Below are positions 33,577 through 46,036 of a DNA stretch of 64,000 bases, piece by piece (positions within the stretch are counted from its first letter, which is position 1; the number at the start of each line of letters is the position of its first letter). Both the position numbers and the translations under genes were made by a program. A model generated the notes under the pieces. The model did no database searches, was not told the origin of the DNA, and was given only the letters and a program-made list of their open reading frames with translations. The stretch is from Naganishia liquefaciens (lineage: Eukaryota; Basidiomycota; Tremellomycetes; Filobasidiales; Filobasidiaceae), in contig BLZA01000028.1 in the NCBI GenBank assembly GCA_013423385.1, forward strand, positions 186,001 to 250,000. The letters are read 5' to 3'.

Positions 33577-33710
33577 ATGACATGATCTGCTAGGGCAGTC
33601 GCATCTAGATGCATATAGAGACTCTTGCATAAGCGCACAACTTGTTGGAGGATATCTTGAGCCACATCATAAATCTACATTCTATGCAAGGATTATGATG
33701 TTACCATCAT

Positions 33711-36700
33711 TTACTCATGATCAACAACTTCAATAGCGCTGACGATGCCCTCCCCAAGACGCTGGATCTCTGCCAGAATATCCGTCTTGTTCGCCTCGAT
33801 CATACTTGAAACCTGTGAACAGTTGTGAGCTTTGTTTTGTAGCGATGCACAAGCTGACTTACTTTGGTCTCATCGCCTACAACTGGTTTAGTACTGTAAC
33901 CGAGGAATGGCTTGAACGTGCGGTGCTGCAAAATGCTTGGATTCCAGAGCCCGCCAACGACCGTGCCTCCCAGCTTGTCGTGGAAGAATACGATCTGATG
34001 TCCATACAGTCGCTGTACGAGGACATGAGCATCTTTGAAGGCGATCGTAGGGTCTTTTACATACCTCCAGGTCTTGCACAAACAAATTTATTGGGTTAAA
34101 TTCCACCAATGGCTCCTTGGCAGCCATACCAGAAACTGTCTGATTACGCTGATGCGATTCCCAGGCTTGACGAATCGTTGAATCTGCATGTGCGAAAAGC
34201 TTATATGCTGCCTGGGTGTCTACCTCGGGCTTTAATCGAAGTAAGAAGTCGTATTCCTGCAAAGGCGTTTTGAAAAGACTCTGTAGAAAAATCAGAATAT
34301 GACTTTGATAGGCCGAAATGCGCGCTCAGCTCACCTCAATAGGTGCTGTTCCAGCGCTGAGCATCTGCAAAGCGGCCGCAGCCAGCATGACCACACGACT
34401 TGCGATCAGCTTACTTGGCTGGCCGTCTCGCAACCATGCCTTGCCAAGCAGATCTTCCTCCGTGCCAATCACCATCGTCTGTTTTAGGTATTCACGATCC
34501 ACCTTGCGCGTATCTTGAAACGCCTTGATGGCCCTCGCCTGGGGCGCCTCGGGAAACGTTGGCCGTTTGCTGACTTCCATATTCGTTCCCGAAGTCAAAG
34601 TATAAAGCGGAACAAGTATGGGTGTATCCCGCCAGTTCCATTTGGCGAGCCGTTGTAGAGCGCGTGCAAATCCGGTGTGCGCACTACTCGGTGCCTCAAA
34701 GCTTTCCGGGCTGACGTATATACTGGCCATGAAGAGCTCGATAAACTCCACTGGCAAGTGTGATGACAGCATATGACTTGAGAACCATCGCTTGAGCAAA
34801 CGACAAGCGGACGCAAAGGAAGGATAAAGGTGATGCAATGTCGAGATAGCGGCGTGATGTCGGGGAGCTGAGGTGAAACGCCGAACGTGCAGGTCGTACG
34901 TCTGCTGAGCGATGGTTCTCAACTTTTCCGATGGTAGATCCGCATCCTCGATCATCCGTTCCAATAGTGTACGCTCTCGTTCGTGGTAGACGCGTAGTCG
35001 AAATGCAAAACCATTCGCAATGACTTCAACGGCGGCATGATCTTGAATGTCGGGCACGTTCGACTCTAGCGCGACTGACGCGCGATGGCCAGCTTCCTGC
35101 AGCAGCGTTGCCAACTTGACGAAGAAAGCAAGCTTCACCTTTTGAATGGCTACGAGATCATCCGGCCATTTTCGTGAACTTTCAAACTGCATAAGAACGT
35201 CGATGGCGGGAATGTAATGAAGACACTCGGGGGCCGACTTCAGACGTTCTAGGTCGATTGCGTGCGGTACAAAGACGCTCGTGTAGCGGAGCTGTTCTGA
35301 CATGGCGGTGAAGTTAAGAATTGTGAGGGGCAAGTCGTCGTCGGCTGCCTTGAGCAGCTTGTAGACGCTTTCGAACGCCTCCATGGCGGGCTTGAAACCG
35401 AATTTTTCCGAATTGGCGACATTGATGGCCTGATGTGCCGACGCGGGCAACTGAACGAGCGGAAGGTAAAGTGGCGCAGCCCATGAAACTTCGGTGATGC
35501 CGAAATGCCGCTCAAGAAGCCATTTTGCGGCCATACCGGTGATAAGAGCGCGCTCCTCGGGTCGAGCGACGTTCCAGACGACGCTTTCAGTGATACTACC
35601 GTCCTTGAATCGTCGTAGTTCTGCCTTCTCACCCCAAAGCTCTCTGAAAGCAGCCGATCCTTCCTCATCTTCTGACGGCGGTCCCTGATCCAGCGCTCGC
35701 GGTGCTTGTTCCTTGTCAAGCCACATCGAGACTTCGACTGTGCTCTGGTCTGGAGCGTACATGCCGTGTGCCGACCATCGGCCGGGACTAGGGGCCTTCA
35801 CAACGATTGCTCGCAGCCTGGTGTTCAATCCTCTTCTCAGTAGCTTTGCGATCGATTCTGCGCGGTATCGATATATGTCAGGTTGTTCTAAAGCAGCAAG
35901 TGCATCTTCCGATCTCATCTCGATATCCGAACTGTCCAATCTAAAGGAGAATATAATGAGACAGACTTCCCGAAAGGCATACCCATTCGACTTACGTCAA
36001 GTTGTCGTCAAATCGGATGGCATTCGACTGTAGCGGTTCCAAGAACACTTGGTCAAAGCGATCCACGCTGGAATCCGCCAACATGGACAGTGTACTTCTT
36101 GCCTCTGAGCGCAGCTGTGCATACTGAGTTCAGCAATGGCAATCTGAGCTTTTGTCAGCGGCACATACTAGTGCTATTTCTCCTTCATCCCAACCAGCTA
36201 GCAGATTGACCTTTCCTGTTGGTTCCACAAAGACGTGTTCGAATGCACTGGTGATTTCTGCAGCAGGCACGGCATACGAGTCTGCCAATAACTTCATGTA
36301 TACTGGTGTCTTGGAGAAATCGGTCGACGCTGTAACTGAGGTGTCAATGGTCTGAGGACGGCAAGGAAATACAAAAACTGACACAAAAACTCCCAACCAG
36401 CCCGTAAGAGCTGCCATTCACTCAATCCGCGACCCAAGCCTTGTCTTGGCTTCTTTGTCAGCCTATCCTTGCCCGCACCGACTTCACCACCCTGAACAAT
36501 GAAGCCCAGTACCATACTTCCGAACCATCCCCATCCTATTCCACCGCCGCTTGACCGCTCGCTCAGGCCTCGCCGATCGCCCCAGATCCTCCAAAGGGCC
36601 AAAGCGGAACGGAAAGCCGGACACGCCTTGTGCAAACTGTGTAACCATAACAGATGCGGCTTGTGAAGGGTATCTTTGAGAATCGAGGTATTGTAGAGCG

Positions 36701-38029
36701 GTGTTGGCGTAGGCTCTAGTGCGTCTTCCGTAGATAGCCTGATATTTGATTTTGTAGGGTAGAGCGAGGAAAGCGCAAACACATCGGGGCTGACAGCTGC
36801 TAACAGACGTATTGTCTGTGTGTGCTTCATTCCCAGGGATTTATCTAGAATACAGCGTGAGCTTTGCTCGTCAGCCAGCAGCGAAGAAGAGAATGCCTAC
36901 CTTTCGGGAACGTCAACACCAATATCGGACGCCGCAGATCGCCCCCTTCAAACTCCCATTCCACAAGTACCGTCGTCCAAAGCCTTCCCGTCTCGTCTTG
37001 CTTGCTCATCTTCGTTGGTTTGCTCAGTACGGCCAAGCTTGAAGCGATGACGGCCATGTAGTGGGCTCGTTTGTGGAAATACCGATAAGCTGTGCGATCT
37101 TTCGGCGTGAACATTTCCTGTCGATCCAGGATTAGCTCTAGATGCAGAGCTTGGAGATGTACTCACGTCTGGCATAATGATCGCCAGATCGATTGCATTC
37201 ACTTCAACCTCTTTCGTGCCTGCAATCTTCCTCCCCTTTCGATAACTTCCCATCACTGGCCATCCTCCACAGACGATAATTTCTTTGGGCGCTTCCCAAC
37301 CGAGTGTCCACTTGACGTCCTTTGCTCGACCTCCTTCTAATGGGGACGGATCCGGGAACGGGATTGGAAGCGGTGCGAGCCTTTGCGCGGCGAGTTCGAC
37401 GGGGACAGCGGGTAGCGACTTCATGCTGTTGATGTGACTGTGAATCGTTGTCAGGATGCTGCGAATAGCGGGCGGCGCTTGCGGTGGTGCGTAGACGGTC
37501 TTGTCCTCCGGCAACGCATCGAGGAATGTCGATGATAATAGGGCATTGATCTGTGACGAGTCGGTAAAGGCGATAAACTCTGGCCGATCAGCACTGACCT
37601 TCATGGCGAATCCGAAGTGACCGCCTCGCTCTTCCTCCTGTCTGCGCAGCTCGTCCATCTCCTCAGCTGTAGGTGCTTTAAACAGCGAAGCTCTTTTTCC
37701 ATCGGTAGCCTTCTCGCCATCTTGTGCTGCACTTCCGTCTTCCTCGAGATCCGTGAACCCTTCTGCGTCCTCATCCATATCCTCCATGCCTTGAGCATCA
37801 TATCCTTCGCTTTCCTCGTCCTCGCTGACTTCGTCATCGATCATGTCGTCCTCCATGGCAGCCGCCATCATACCATGCGTGGCACTGGTTTCACCGTGGT
37901 ACGCGGACGGTTTGGCGGTCTTCTACAAGAACTCCGAAATGAGCAGAATGCCCCGCTCCAGTCGTGAGGATCACATACCTTGATCGAGCCTTCAGCGGGC
38001 TGGCCTGCTTTTCTCTTTACTGAAGGCAT
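33711..38029 (-). CDS. UTP22: U3 snoRNP / 90S pre-ribosome protein Utp22 (NOL6/Nrap)
   Basis: A large nucleolar protein of the UTP-C part of the small-subunit processome, needed for 18S rRNA maturation. A basic first exon (M-P-S-V-K-R-K-A-G-Q-P) ends with a GTATGT donor. An acidic stretch follows (D-D-E-V-S-E-D-E-E-S-E-G), then T-A-E-E-M-D-E-L-R-R-Q-E-E. Nrap landmarks include E-I-I-V-C-G-G-W-P-V-M-G-S-Y, the A-I-D-L-A-I-I-M-P-D segment typical of nucleotidyltransferase-like Nrap domain 1, Y-R-Y-F-H-K-R-A-H-Y, and L-R-R-F-K-D-G-S-I-T-E-S-V-V-W. Further on come H-H-A-A-I-S-T-L-H-H-L-Y-P-S-F and A-C-R-L-L-K-R-W-F-S-S-H-M. The last exon ends L-G-E-G-I-V-S-A-I-E-V-V-D. About 4.3 kb long, roughly ten exons. 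Convergent with ERG4, 135 bp apart. Confidence 0.92.
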
Positions 38030-38376
38030 CTTGGCTGTATCGCTCCGTCCACTGCTGGGAACCTCGGAACAACTTGTCTAACTATGAAGAGCACTCTGAA
38101 ATTTCCCGCGAGAGCGTCTCAGGTGGAGGCTTAGACGACGATCGCTTTTCGCGTCGGCCGCCGTGTGTCCGTCCGTCCATCCGATCTACATACCTAAGCC
38201 TCTGATGGAGTGTCCGAAAGTCAGTCTTCCTCTCTGCTGCACAAATTATCCGTAAAAACAGTAGATTCCTCCAGAAGGTTTCACTGTCAGGTCTCGCCAC
38301 GGCTTCATTTACAAGGTCCTACAGCTTTCGCTCTCTTATTCTTTCCGGATATATCGATCATTCGCTCGGGACCCTG

Positions 38377-38933
38377 ATGAGTAACGGCAGGATTGATGCT
38401 ATCGGAGGTGAGTGGACCACTTGTCTCCATTGTGACCCCCCAGCTCATCATTCCACGTCTAGGTACGCTGATCACAACGTGAGTAACGACTTCTCTCCCA
38501 CAGGTCACTCAAGTCAATGACAGACTACACTTCGCAGAGATCCGGCAGCTAAGATGATTTTGCGACATATGAACGAGCAACGCGCCGTCGAATCTCGGAC
38601 TGTCCGGGCTGGCGACGGACGTAGTAGGAACGTCGTCATCCGAGATCAGTTCATCATCGAGGACTGTAAGTGCTGTTTTGGTGGTCGATACCGTGAGCTC
38701 ACTATTCTGTCGCTCTATCGCAGTGGACGAGACGCATCTTCTGGTGAAGACCGACATGCTGGACGAAATCAAGGCAGAATTCCAGGCACAGGTATGTCAC
38801 CATGTTGCCTCAGTTCTTCTTGGGCAACACAAGCGCAACACAAGCGCTGAATCCTTCTCGACAGCTCGAGGAATTTACCTTCAAGGCACAGGTCGAAGCG
38901 GAATCGGGCAATGCAAAGCCGAAACAGCGATAG
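38377..38933 (+). CDS. TFB5: TFIIH subunit Tfb5 (GTF2H5/TTDA)
   Basis: The smallest TFIIH subunit. It pairs with Tfb2 and supports nucleotide excision repair and transcription. Exon 1 (38377-38407) encodes M-S-N-G-R-I-D-A-I-G. A 16-nt microexon (38463-38478) encodes G-T-L-I-T. Exon 3 (from 38538) starts T-D-P-A-A-K-M-I-L-R-H-M-N-E-Q, the family's D-P-x-x-K motif. Then F-I-I-E-D-L-D-E-T-H-L-L-V follows, split by an intron, and the end is E-E-F-T-F-K-A-Q. The phases fit at every junction. The product is about 100 residues and carries an insert (V-R-A-G-D-G-R-S-R-N-V) between the two halves of the fold compared with human GTF2H5. The ATG lies about 350 bp from the divergent UTP22 start. Confidence 0.87.
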
Positions 38934-40510
38934 GCTTTGCAACGTCCAAGGAATATACCGACCGGATGATCGAAAACAACCTTTTGGGACCATTTGCTAT
39001 CGATCTCTATGAGGGATGTGGTGAGCGCATCTTCGAAAGCTTATCAGGCAATCGGGTTGGCCGGCGAATCAGGCGCAACGAGGCCAGCCGATAGCCCAAC
39101 ATCGCTTCGCCATTCGCCTAACCGGAGCAATAGCAAATATCCTTTCACGGAGCGGTCCGGGTCGAAAGTACCTACTACTGGTCGAATTTTGCCCATGGAG
39201 GCGGCAGCTTGTCGCTGACGAGACTGGCGCCTACGGATCGCGGGCATACGACAAAATGTACCAACATACTTGTATCTGGGTCGATCCATTACACTGCGCG
39301 ATGTTTCCTCGCAACATTTTACGTGTTGCGGGTGCGAGCAAATTGAACCAACGATCTCACCTTGCTCGAGTAGACATCCATCTCTTCGATTTAGGTCCCT
39401 TACTGCAGCTCCTTGCAGGGGTTTCCACCTCGCGACATGTGTTGACATGACGAACGTTGCAGCTCACCACACTAGGAAATTCGCCAGCGGTGCTGCTGAG
39501 ACTCAGGAGTTCTGTTGAATTTTCATTGCGATTGGACGAGCAACATTCTGGCTCAAGGCGCACTCAAGGCAGCTTCAAGCGAGATTTGTCGGACTAGCTG
39601 TCTGACTGTTCTGAATGATATCACAGGTCCTTCCGCTCACGTGGCAAGGGGCCCCGCTGGGATTGTACAAACGATTATGTGTTTTCGCAAAATCTCAACG
39701 CACTGCAGCTGTATTTGGAGTTGATCAGTGATCCGTAGAAGGCGACAGCTGGCTGACCAGTAGCAATGCGATATCACATAGCCGTCAGAACGCAATTCCC
39801 AGTGCAAGTTTCGGGAGTGACGATGTCCACTCGGCGAGAGCAAGCGATCACCCATTTGTCGATAGGGGTTTTTTGCCGCTGGAACGCTCAGGAGACTTGC
39901 GGCTCGGATCTGACTGTCATTGTGCCATATTCCACCGGATTCAATACTAAGTCACAGCGAGAAACTCGTCTCCCTTAGGAGACCATGTTATTGACGTCTC
40001 CAGCCGATCTTCGCAATCCCGGAAGAACGATGACGCTGGAGAGGCAGCGAACCCTTGGAACAATGGAATTGCGCGGTGTTTCAGCCTTTCGCATCAACGA
40101 TGCGTTTCAGAATCGTCCATGTGACTGCGGAAAGTCGGCGAGGCAATTCTAGGCCTTTCAATGTGGAAGATTGGAAGGGGCGAACAAGCCTGACAGCGGT
40201 GGTGAGATCAGTGTTCTGGTACGCGTGTCGCTTGCAAGTGCAAACCGTATCCGTACTTATCCCTTTTCTTTTCCCTCTTTCTGCCTCACAGTCTATCCCT
40301 CCCTTGGCTTCAGTGCCAGTCGCTTATTGCTCGTGTCGGCACGATCAGTCGAACCAAGAGTAGCCGTCAGTCGTAAGCGTAAAGCCGGGAAGCATAATCT
40401 TGCCAGAAGGCGAAAGGGGTAATTCTAGCCAGATCCAGGCGAAGCAACCTACATTCGAGGGACAGGCGTAGGTAACGGCCGAGTTGGACGCTCGGTGTGG
40501 GCTAACGCAG
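38934..40510. other. 1.6-kb gap between TFB5 and the first OPT gene
   Basis: Only short frames with no known motif. The right part should hold the promoter of the OPT gene. A pyrimidine-rich tract (40257-40330) may be its leader or promoter. No TATA box clear enough to name. Confidence 0.4.
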
Positions 40511-43500
40511 ATGGCGTTCCGTTCTGCGGTAGGTGCAACAATCAAGGCCGGCAATCTTTACATCGCAGGCGCAGCAGACTATGACGACACGAATACTCGA
40601 GCGACCGACCACTGCTGGGAGGGGTCAAAGTCAGGGTCACGGACGGCAGTATCCGGGAGTCCTGCTCGCGAATCACGAACTGCCCCATTAAGCCAGGAAA
40701 CGGTCCCCCTCGATACGTTTCAACCCGATCGGCAGCAATGCGAAGGCATTATCGAGGAATCGTACAGTTCTGCAGAGGACGAGGATGTTTTTGCTTTCGA
40801 ACGTCCGATCACCGCTGCTCCTAAGATCAACAACCTTGCCGACAGGGAGCCATCTTCGCAATCAACAACAGAGATCCCAGCACAAGATGACGCGGCCAAT
40901 CCTGATCCGGATCATACTCGACGCCCATCCATCTTCTCCAACAGGCAATCCCTGATCTCCGCTTCATCCTACTTTGGCACTACGGAAGGAGACTTGACGC
41001 CCGGTACCTCGAGTCCTGGCGCTTCAACCACTTCCTTTGCGAAAAGGACAGCGAAATCGGGCCATCGCTTGCGCCGACTGCTGCAAAGGGAGAAACTAGA
41101 CGTGATACCCGGAAGCCGAGAAGGCAGTCAAGGTCTTACGGCTCGTGCTGTAGATTCAACGATTCCCGATGGGCGTATGACGCGAGTTGATCGCCTGGAT
41201 AACATGATCCGACAATGGCACAGCGAGCAAGGGGTCGAGGAACCACATTTTGAGAACGGACAAGAAGAGGATAGTCCTTATGAGGAAGTAAGAGCTTCTG
41301 TCTCCAACATGGATGATCCGGAGATGCCGGGTAAGCTGGTCTCTGCTTACTCCTTTTAGATACGATTCTGATGATTTATCAGCCCTCACGTGGAGAGTGT
41401 GGGTTCTCGGGTTATTCTTCCTGGTGCTCCGATCAGGGCTTGAGACAGTATTCCAATTCCGAAGCCCCTCTGCTAGCTTTCCTCTGTTCGCCATCCAGTA
41501 AGTCTGCATGTCAGCTACATAGCTTGGCTCACGTTTTTGCTGTATTAAGACTATTCGCGTATCCCCTCGGCAAGTTATTGGCCTGGACCATGCCCTTCAA
41601 GCGTTTTACTTTCCCCGACATCTTGGGCGCACTTACTCTGGACCTCAATCCTGGTCCTTTCAACATCAAGGAAAATACATTGATCATCATCATGGGAAGT
41701 ATGACGATCTGCCCGTCACTACATGCGACAACAGCGGCAAAACTCTATCTCGGAGCAAATCTGGATGGAGGGTGGGTACGATGCACACCGATCACATCCG
41801 GGATAGGACTAACTACCTTTTGCTTCTAGATTCTTAACACTCTTTACGCTTGGGGCTGAACTTATAGGATTTGGGATGGCAGGACTTGGGCAACGCGTAC
41901 TGGTAAATTTTGCAAACGTTTCAACTATTTGATTAGCCTCAAGCAACCTTGCTCAGGTCGAACCCGCCTCGATGATATGGCCGTACAATCTGGTGATTGC
42001 GACGTTTTTGAATACCTTTCATGCCGAGGAAGACCTTCAACCTAGGCAGATGTCGAGGTTCAAATTTTTCGTGATTGCTTGCTTTGGCGCGTTTGCCTAT
42101 TATTTCCTTCCCGGTAGGCGGTGCTGTCGGGGTTGCGATCATTCAGCTGATTCTGCTTGACTTCAGGCTTCTTGTTCACCGCTCTGTCATACTTCTCCTG
42201 GATCTGCTGGATCAAGCCTGGTAAGCCCAGGCTTGTCCCGGACTCGCAGCGTGGCTGATGAGGGCGAGATTCAGAATCGCGGATTGTGAATCAGTTGTTT
42301 GGCGTCGCTACAGGTCTCGGCATGAGCATCTTCACTTTTGATTGGATGCAAATCCTCTACATCGGATCTCCGCTCATGATCCCTTGGTGGGCTCAGGCGA
42401 ACGCTATCGTCGGCTTCGTTATCTGTTACTGGGTTATCTGTCCGATCCTCTACTATTATAACGTATGTGCGCCTGGCGATGGCTGTGCGACCAAGCTAAC
42501 ACTAAAACGCAGGTCTGGTACACTGCATACATGCCGATATCCACTGGTGCCATCATGGATCGGTATGGCAAGCCTTACAATATCACCTCCATTCTGCATC
42601 AGACTTCGGTGTGGGAGCTTGATGAGGAGGCCTATCATGCATACTCGCCCATTTTCATCAGCGCCTCATTCTCCATAACTTACGCCGTCGCATTCGCCCT
42701 TTCGACTGCAGTAATCGTTCATACTCTCTTGCATCATGGACCTCATATCTGGCGAGGGCTGCGCAAGCGACAAGTCGAAGCTGCAGATGTTCATGCCAAG
42801 CTAATGAGATCCTACGCATCGGTTCCACCCTGGTACGTGCAAAGTCAATGCAGCCATACATCTCACCTAATTTTCAAAGTAGGTGGTTTTCCATTCTGGC
42901 GGTCTCAGGTGGACTCTTCAGCGTCATAGCTATCGAGGTTCGTCTCTGTGGAAATGCTCTCTCGCAAACTTATCGTTTTGTTTTCTAGTTGTTCTTGCGA
43001 ACGGAATATCCGGTGTATATGCTCCTCGTTTCTTTCCTCATCCCCCTCATCTATTTCTTCCCCTCTGCGTTTCTGATGGCGACTGCCTCGCAGTCGGTAA
43101 GTTTATGGGCCAAGTCCACAATAGTCCTAACGACCTCTCCTTAGCTCGCCATAAATGTCATGTCACAGCTTTTACCGGGATACCTAGTCTCCGGTAACGC
43201 AGTAGTGAACATGGCAAGCAAGACTGCTTTTCCGATCACGAGATTACAGACTGACACATGATGACTCTGCAGCTTTCCAAGTCTTATTCGCTACAGACCC
43301 TACTCACCAGCGGACAGATTTTGCAAGACATGAAGCTTGGTCATTACATGAAGATTCCACCTCAAACGACTTTTATTGGTACGTGGGATATGCAACCTAC
43401 TTTCGCGAGGTTGACAGACATCGAGTCACAGTACAATGCGTCGCTATAATCTGTTCACTCCTGACGCAGATAGCTGTGAAGGAGGCTCTCTTCTTCAACA

Positions 43501-44348
43501 TTTCTGACATGTGTTCCAGGTCTCAAAGAGAATCTTTCACATGCCCCTGGACGGCGACCTGGTATCGATCGGGAATCATATGGTAGGTTCAATTTTCCCG
43601 CCAGGAGTCTGTCGCTCAATCCGCTGACTGACATTCCATCTGACTCTACAAGGGGTTCTATAGGGCCGGAAAAGATATTCGGCAATGGAGCCCTGTATCA
43701 TCCGGTAGTTTACGCCGCCGTTGCCGGGAGCATTCTGCCCATACCTTTCTGGTTGCTCGCTCGCAAATACAGACGGAGCATGTGGACCATGGTACACTTT
43801 GGTGTCATGCTGAATAGTCTACTGGCGACACCGCCCTCGACTGGAATTAATTACACTTCTTTCCTACTTGTTGGATTCTTGTTTCGTGAGTCAGACGACA
43901 CAGGTCAACCCCTGCTCCGAGGACACTGATTTTCACGGCGTCCTCAGAATACCTCATTCGGAGGAGAGCGGCAGGTTGGTGGTCAAGGGTGTGTTCGCAC
44001 CATACGATGGCGCATCACGTCCTCAAATGTGTTCTAGTTCAATTACACCTTGAGCGCGGCGCTCGACTTGGGGACCCTACTTTCTGTTCTCTTCATCTTT
44101 CTGACGCTTGGTGTTCCAGGTATTTCTCTTCAATGGTGGGGTAAGTGGTATAGATGAAGCATTATCAGATACCCGATGATAACGTCTTTTCCCCAAGGCA
44201 ACGGAGTATACCGCAAGACATACGACTGGGCTGGCGTGGCGCATCGCGAGGTTCCCTCTGAAGGATTTGGACCTGACCAATGTAAGCCTGTCTGATTGCC
44301 AGGTGGCACATAAATTCATCACACGTGCATTACTTCACAGGGAAATGA
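40511..44348 (+). CDS. OPT-family oligopeptide transporter, copy 1
   Basis: OPT proteins are proton-coupled importers of small peptides (4-5 residues), glutathione or metal chelates, usually in the plasma membrane. The first 280 or so residues are cytosolic and polar, with the D-E-D-V-F-A-F-E-R-P motif. The OPT signature D-S-P-Y-E-E-V-R-A-S-V (SPYPEVRAVV type) follows at about 41275. Membrane segments run from about 41390: Q-F-R-S-P-S-A, L-D-L-N-P-G-P-F-N-I-K-E, M-I-W-P-Y-N-L-V, F-G-V-A-T-G-L-G-M and S-P-L-M-I-P-W-W-A-Q-A-N-A. K-L-G-H-Y-M-K-I-P-P follows further on. The last exons give W-G-N-G-V-Y-R-K-T-Y and E-G-F-G-P-D-Q-W-K before the stop at 44346-44348. The CDS has many exons. The ATG at 40511 is the first in frame after a stop-free stretch. 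The N terminus differs from copy 2, so an upstream exon is possible. A paralog lies at 50810-55279. Confidence 0.88.
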
Positions 44349-45920
44349 CGCAGAGCTGGGTAGATGCGCGCTTCTAGATTCGACCGGGGTGGCGGCATGT
44401 TCGACAAGCGGCAGCGTGCGGCAGCATGCGGCCTTTGAGCCATTCGGCACCGTACGCTATTTCCCGCGATCTCCCCGATTCCGTCAACTAGGCTGCCGCA
44501 GAAAGGACCGCTCACTAAAGTGTGGCTCGAGATATAGATATAGCAATGCATTCGACCGGTCTTACAATCGGAGCACGGATAGCCTCGCAGATCATTGAGC
44601 TCGACCTTGTCTGTCAATGCGAACAACTTCTGCCCTCTTGACCACTGAGGCGGATTCGTCAGAGCATACCTGCGCACAAGCATGATGAGCCCCAAAGTCT
44701 CAATCGCAGTCGAGCAGCACAGGTTGGCCGAGCTGGCAGCCAACTGACATCAGGCTAGTATGCCTGAAGGACGACAGTGATCTTTTGGAGTCGAAGGAGC
44801 CTTTGCCTGCGCCAAGGTAGTTGTCCAACTCATCTCTGTCTTAATCAGCAGCGCATTGGAGAGGAGAATCGCATTACCGTGCGATCCCTATGTATCAGTT
44901 CCGACTGCTGTCAGTACTACAGTGGCGAATTTGAGCTCGCCTAACTGCGGCAGTCGACTGCATACGTCACGTATTGATGACCTGGACTTCTCGAAACGTG
45001 TCACGCACGCGATAGGGGACGGCCCACTTAGCGATCTTTTCAGTCTCCCGCACTTACGGACACAAGAAGTGTGCAAAAGATTTTGTCTGAGATCGAAGTA
45101 CCCGCCCGATCGCCAGACGCGTGAATTGAAGCCGTTACGCAAAGGCCCGGGGTCGCTAACGCATTGAAAAGGGCTTGAGAAGCATCCTTGGTATGACAGC
45201 AACGAGCTCGGCGGCGCCTCTGACGGCAAAGCTATACCCACAAGATCCCCTCTATTCATGAAGAGGGTGTCAAAAATCGTATGCTAGGGCATGCTGACTT
45301 AGCTATCGAAACGACAGTATCAGACTTCAGTCGCGAAGTGTTATCATTCATCAAGAATCCCTTCACAGCTCATTCCCACACGAAAATCTTTCAATTATGG
45401 CAGGAGTCGCTAGGTTCTTGTTTCGCGAACTGTATCAGCTGTCGTTGCATGGATTATACTGATACGATAGCTAGAATGAATCTGACTTGATCTAACGAGC
45501 TATCTGGCTATGATTTGGCTGAGATCTGTCTTATTCGTTTCCGCGTGTTTACCTCTGGCAAAACCTTTTCCGCCGGGAGTGTATTGAGCTAGCTATCGAG
45601 CTGCGTGTTGTTGATGACGTGTGTCGCGAGGCCGGGAGGTGTTGTACCGTATCGCTAGCTTCACGCAACGAACAATGCGTCATCTCACCTGTCATCAGCG
45701 GTGTGTTCGCACATATCATCGCCTGAATTGCAACATCGTGAAGCAGAATGGACGGACAAAGTCCCAAGGGCAGCTAAGCTGACAGCTAGCTGGACACCTT
45801 ATGTGAGAATTATCGCAAGTCTATCGCTTCGATATGGAGAAAGATGGAGCGATAGGATACGCGCGACCTTCGCGGTCTCCGAAGTGCATTCTGATCAGGT
45901 TTAGATTTGGTCAAATTCGA

Positions 45921-46036
45921 TGCCTGAGGCAGGGATCAAGGCGAATGCATCATTCATGCAGAACAACACGGCGGATGGGCACAAGGAAAACCGTCGCCGC
46001 CTCTTAAATGAAGCATCAGAAGAATACCTGTCGGAG
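45921..46036 (+). other. Candidate exon of an unknown gene
   Basis: An ATG frame reads K-A-N-A-S-F-M-Q-N-N-T-A-D-G and K-E-N-R-R-R-L-L-N-E-A-S-E-E-Y-L, and ends at a GTACGT donor (46037). A CTCAG acceptor lies 43 nt on. The hydrophilic, protein-like composition and proper splice sites are suggestive, but the following exon stops after a few codons, and no family is recognised. Confidence 0.2.

Noticed and set aside
44372-44392. Possible tRNA B-box near 44380
   Set aside because: The word differs from GGTTCGANNC at fixed positions and no cloverleaf can be drawn around it. No tRNA was found elsewhere.
44330-44743. 137-codon minus-strand frame beyond OPT copy 1
   Set aside because: It starts with TTG, overlaps the 3' end of the OPT gene and resembles no family.
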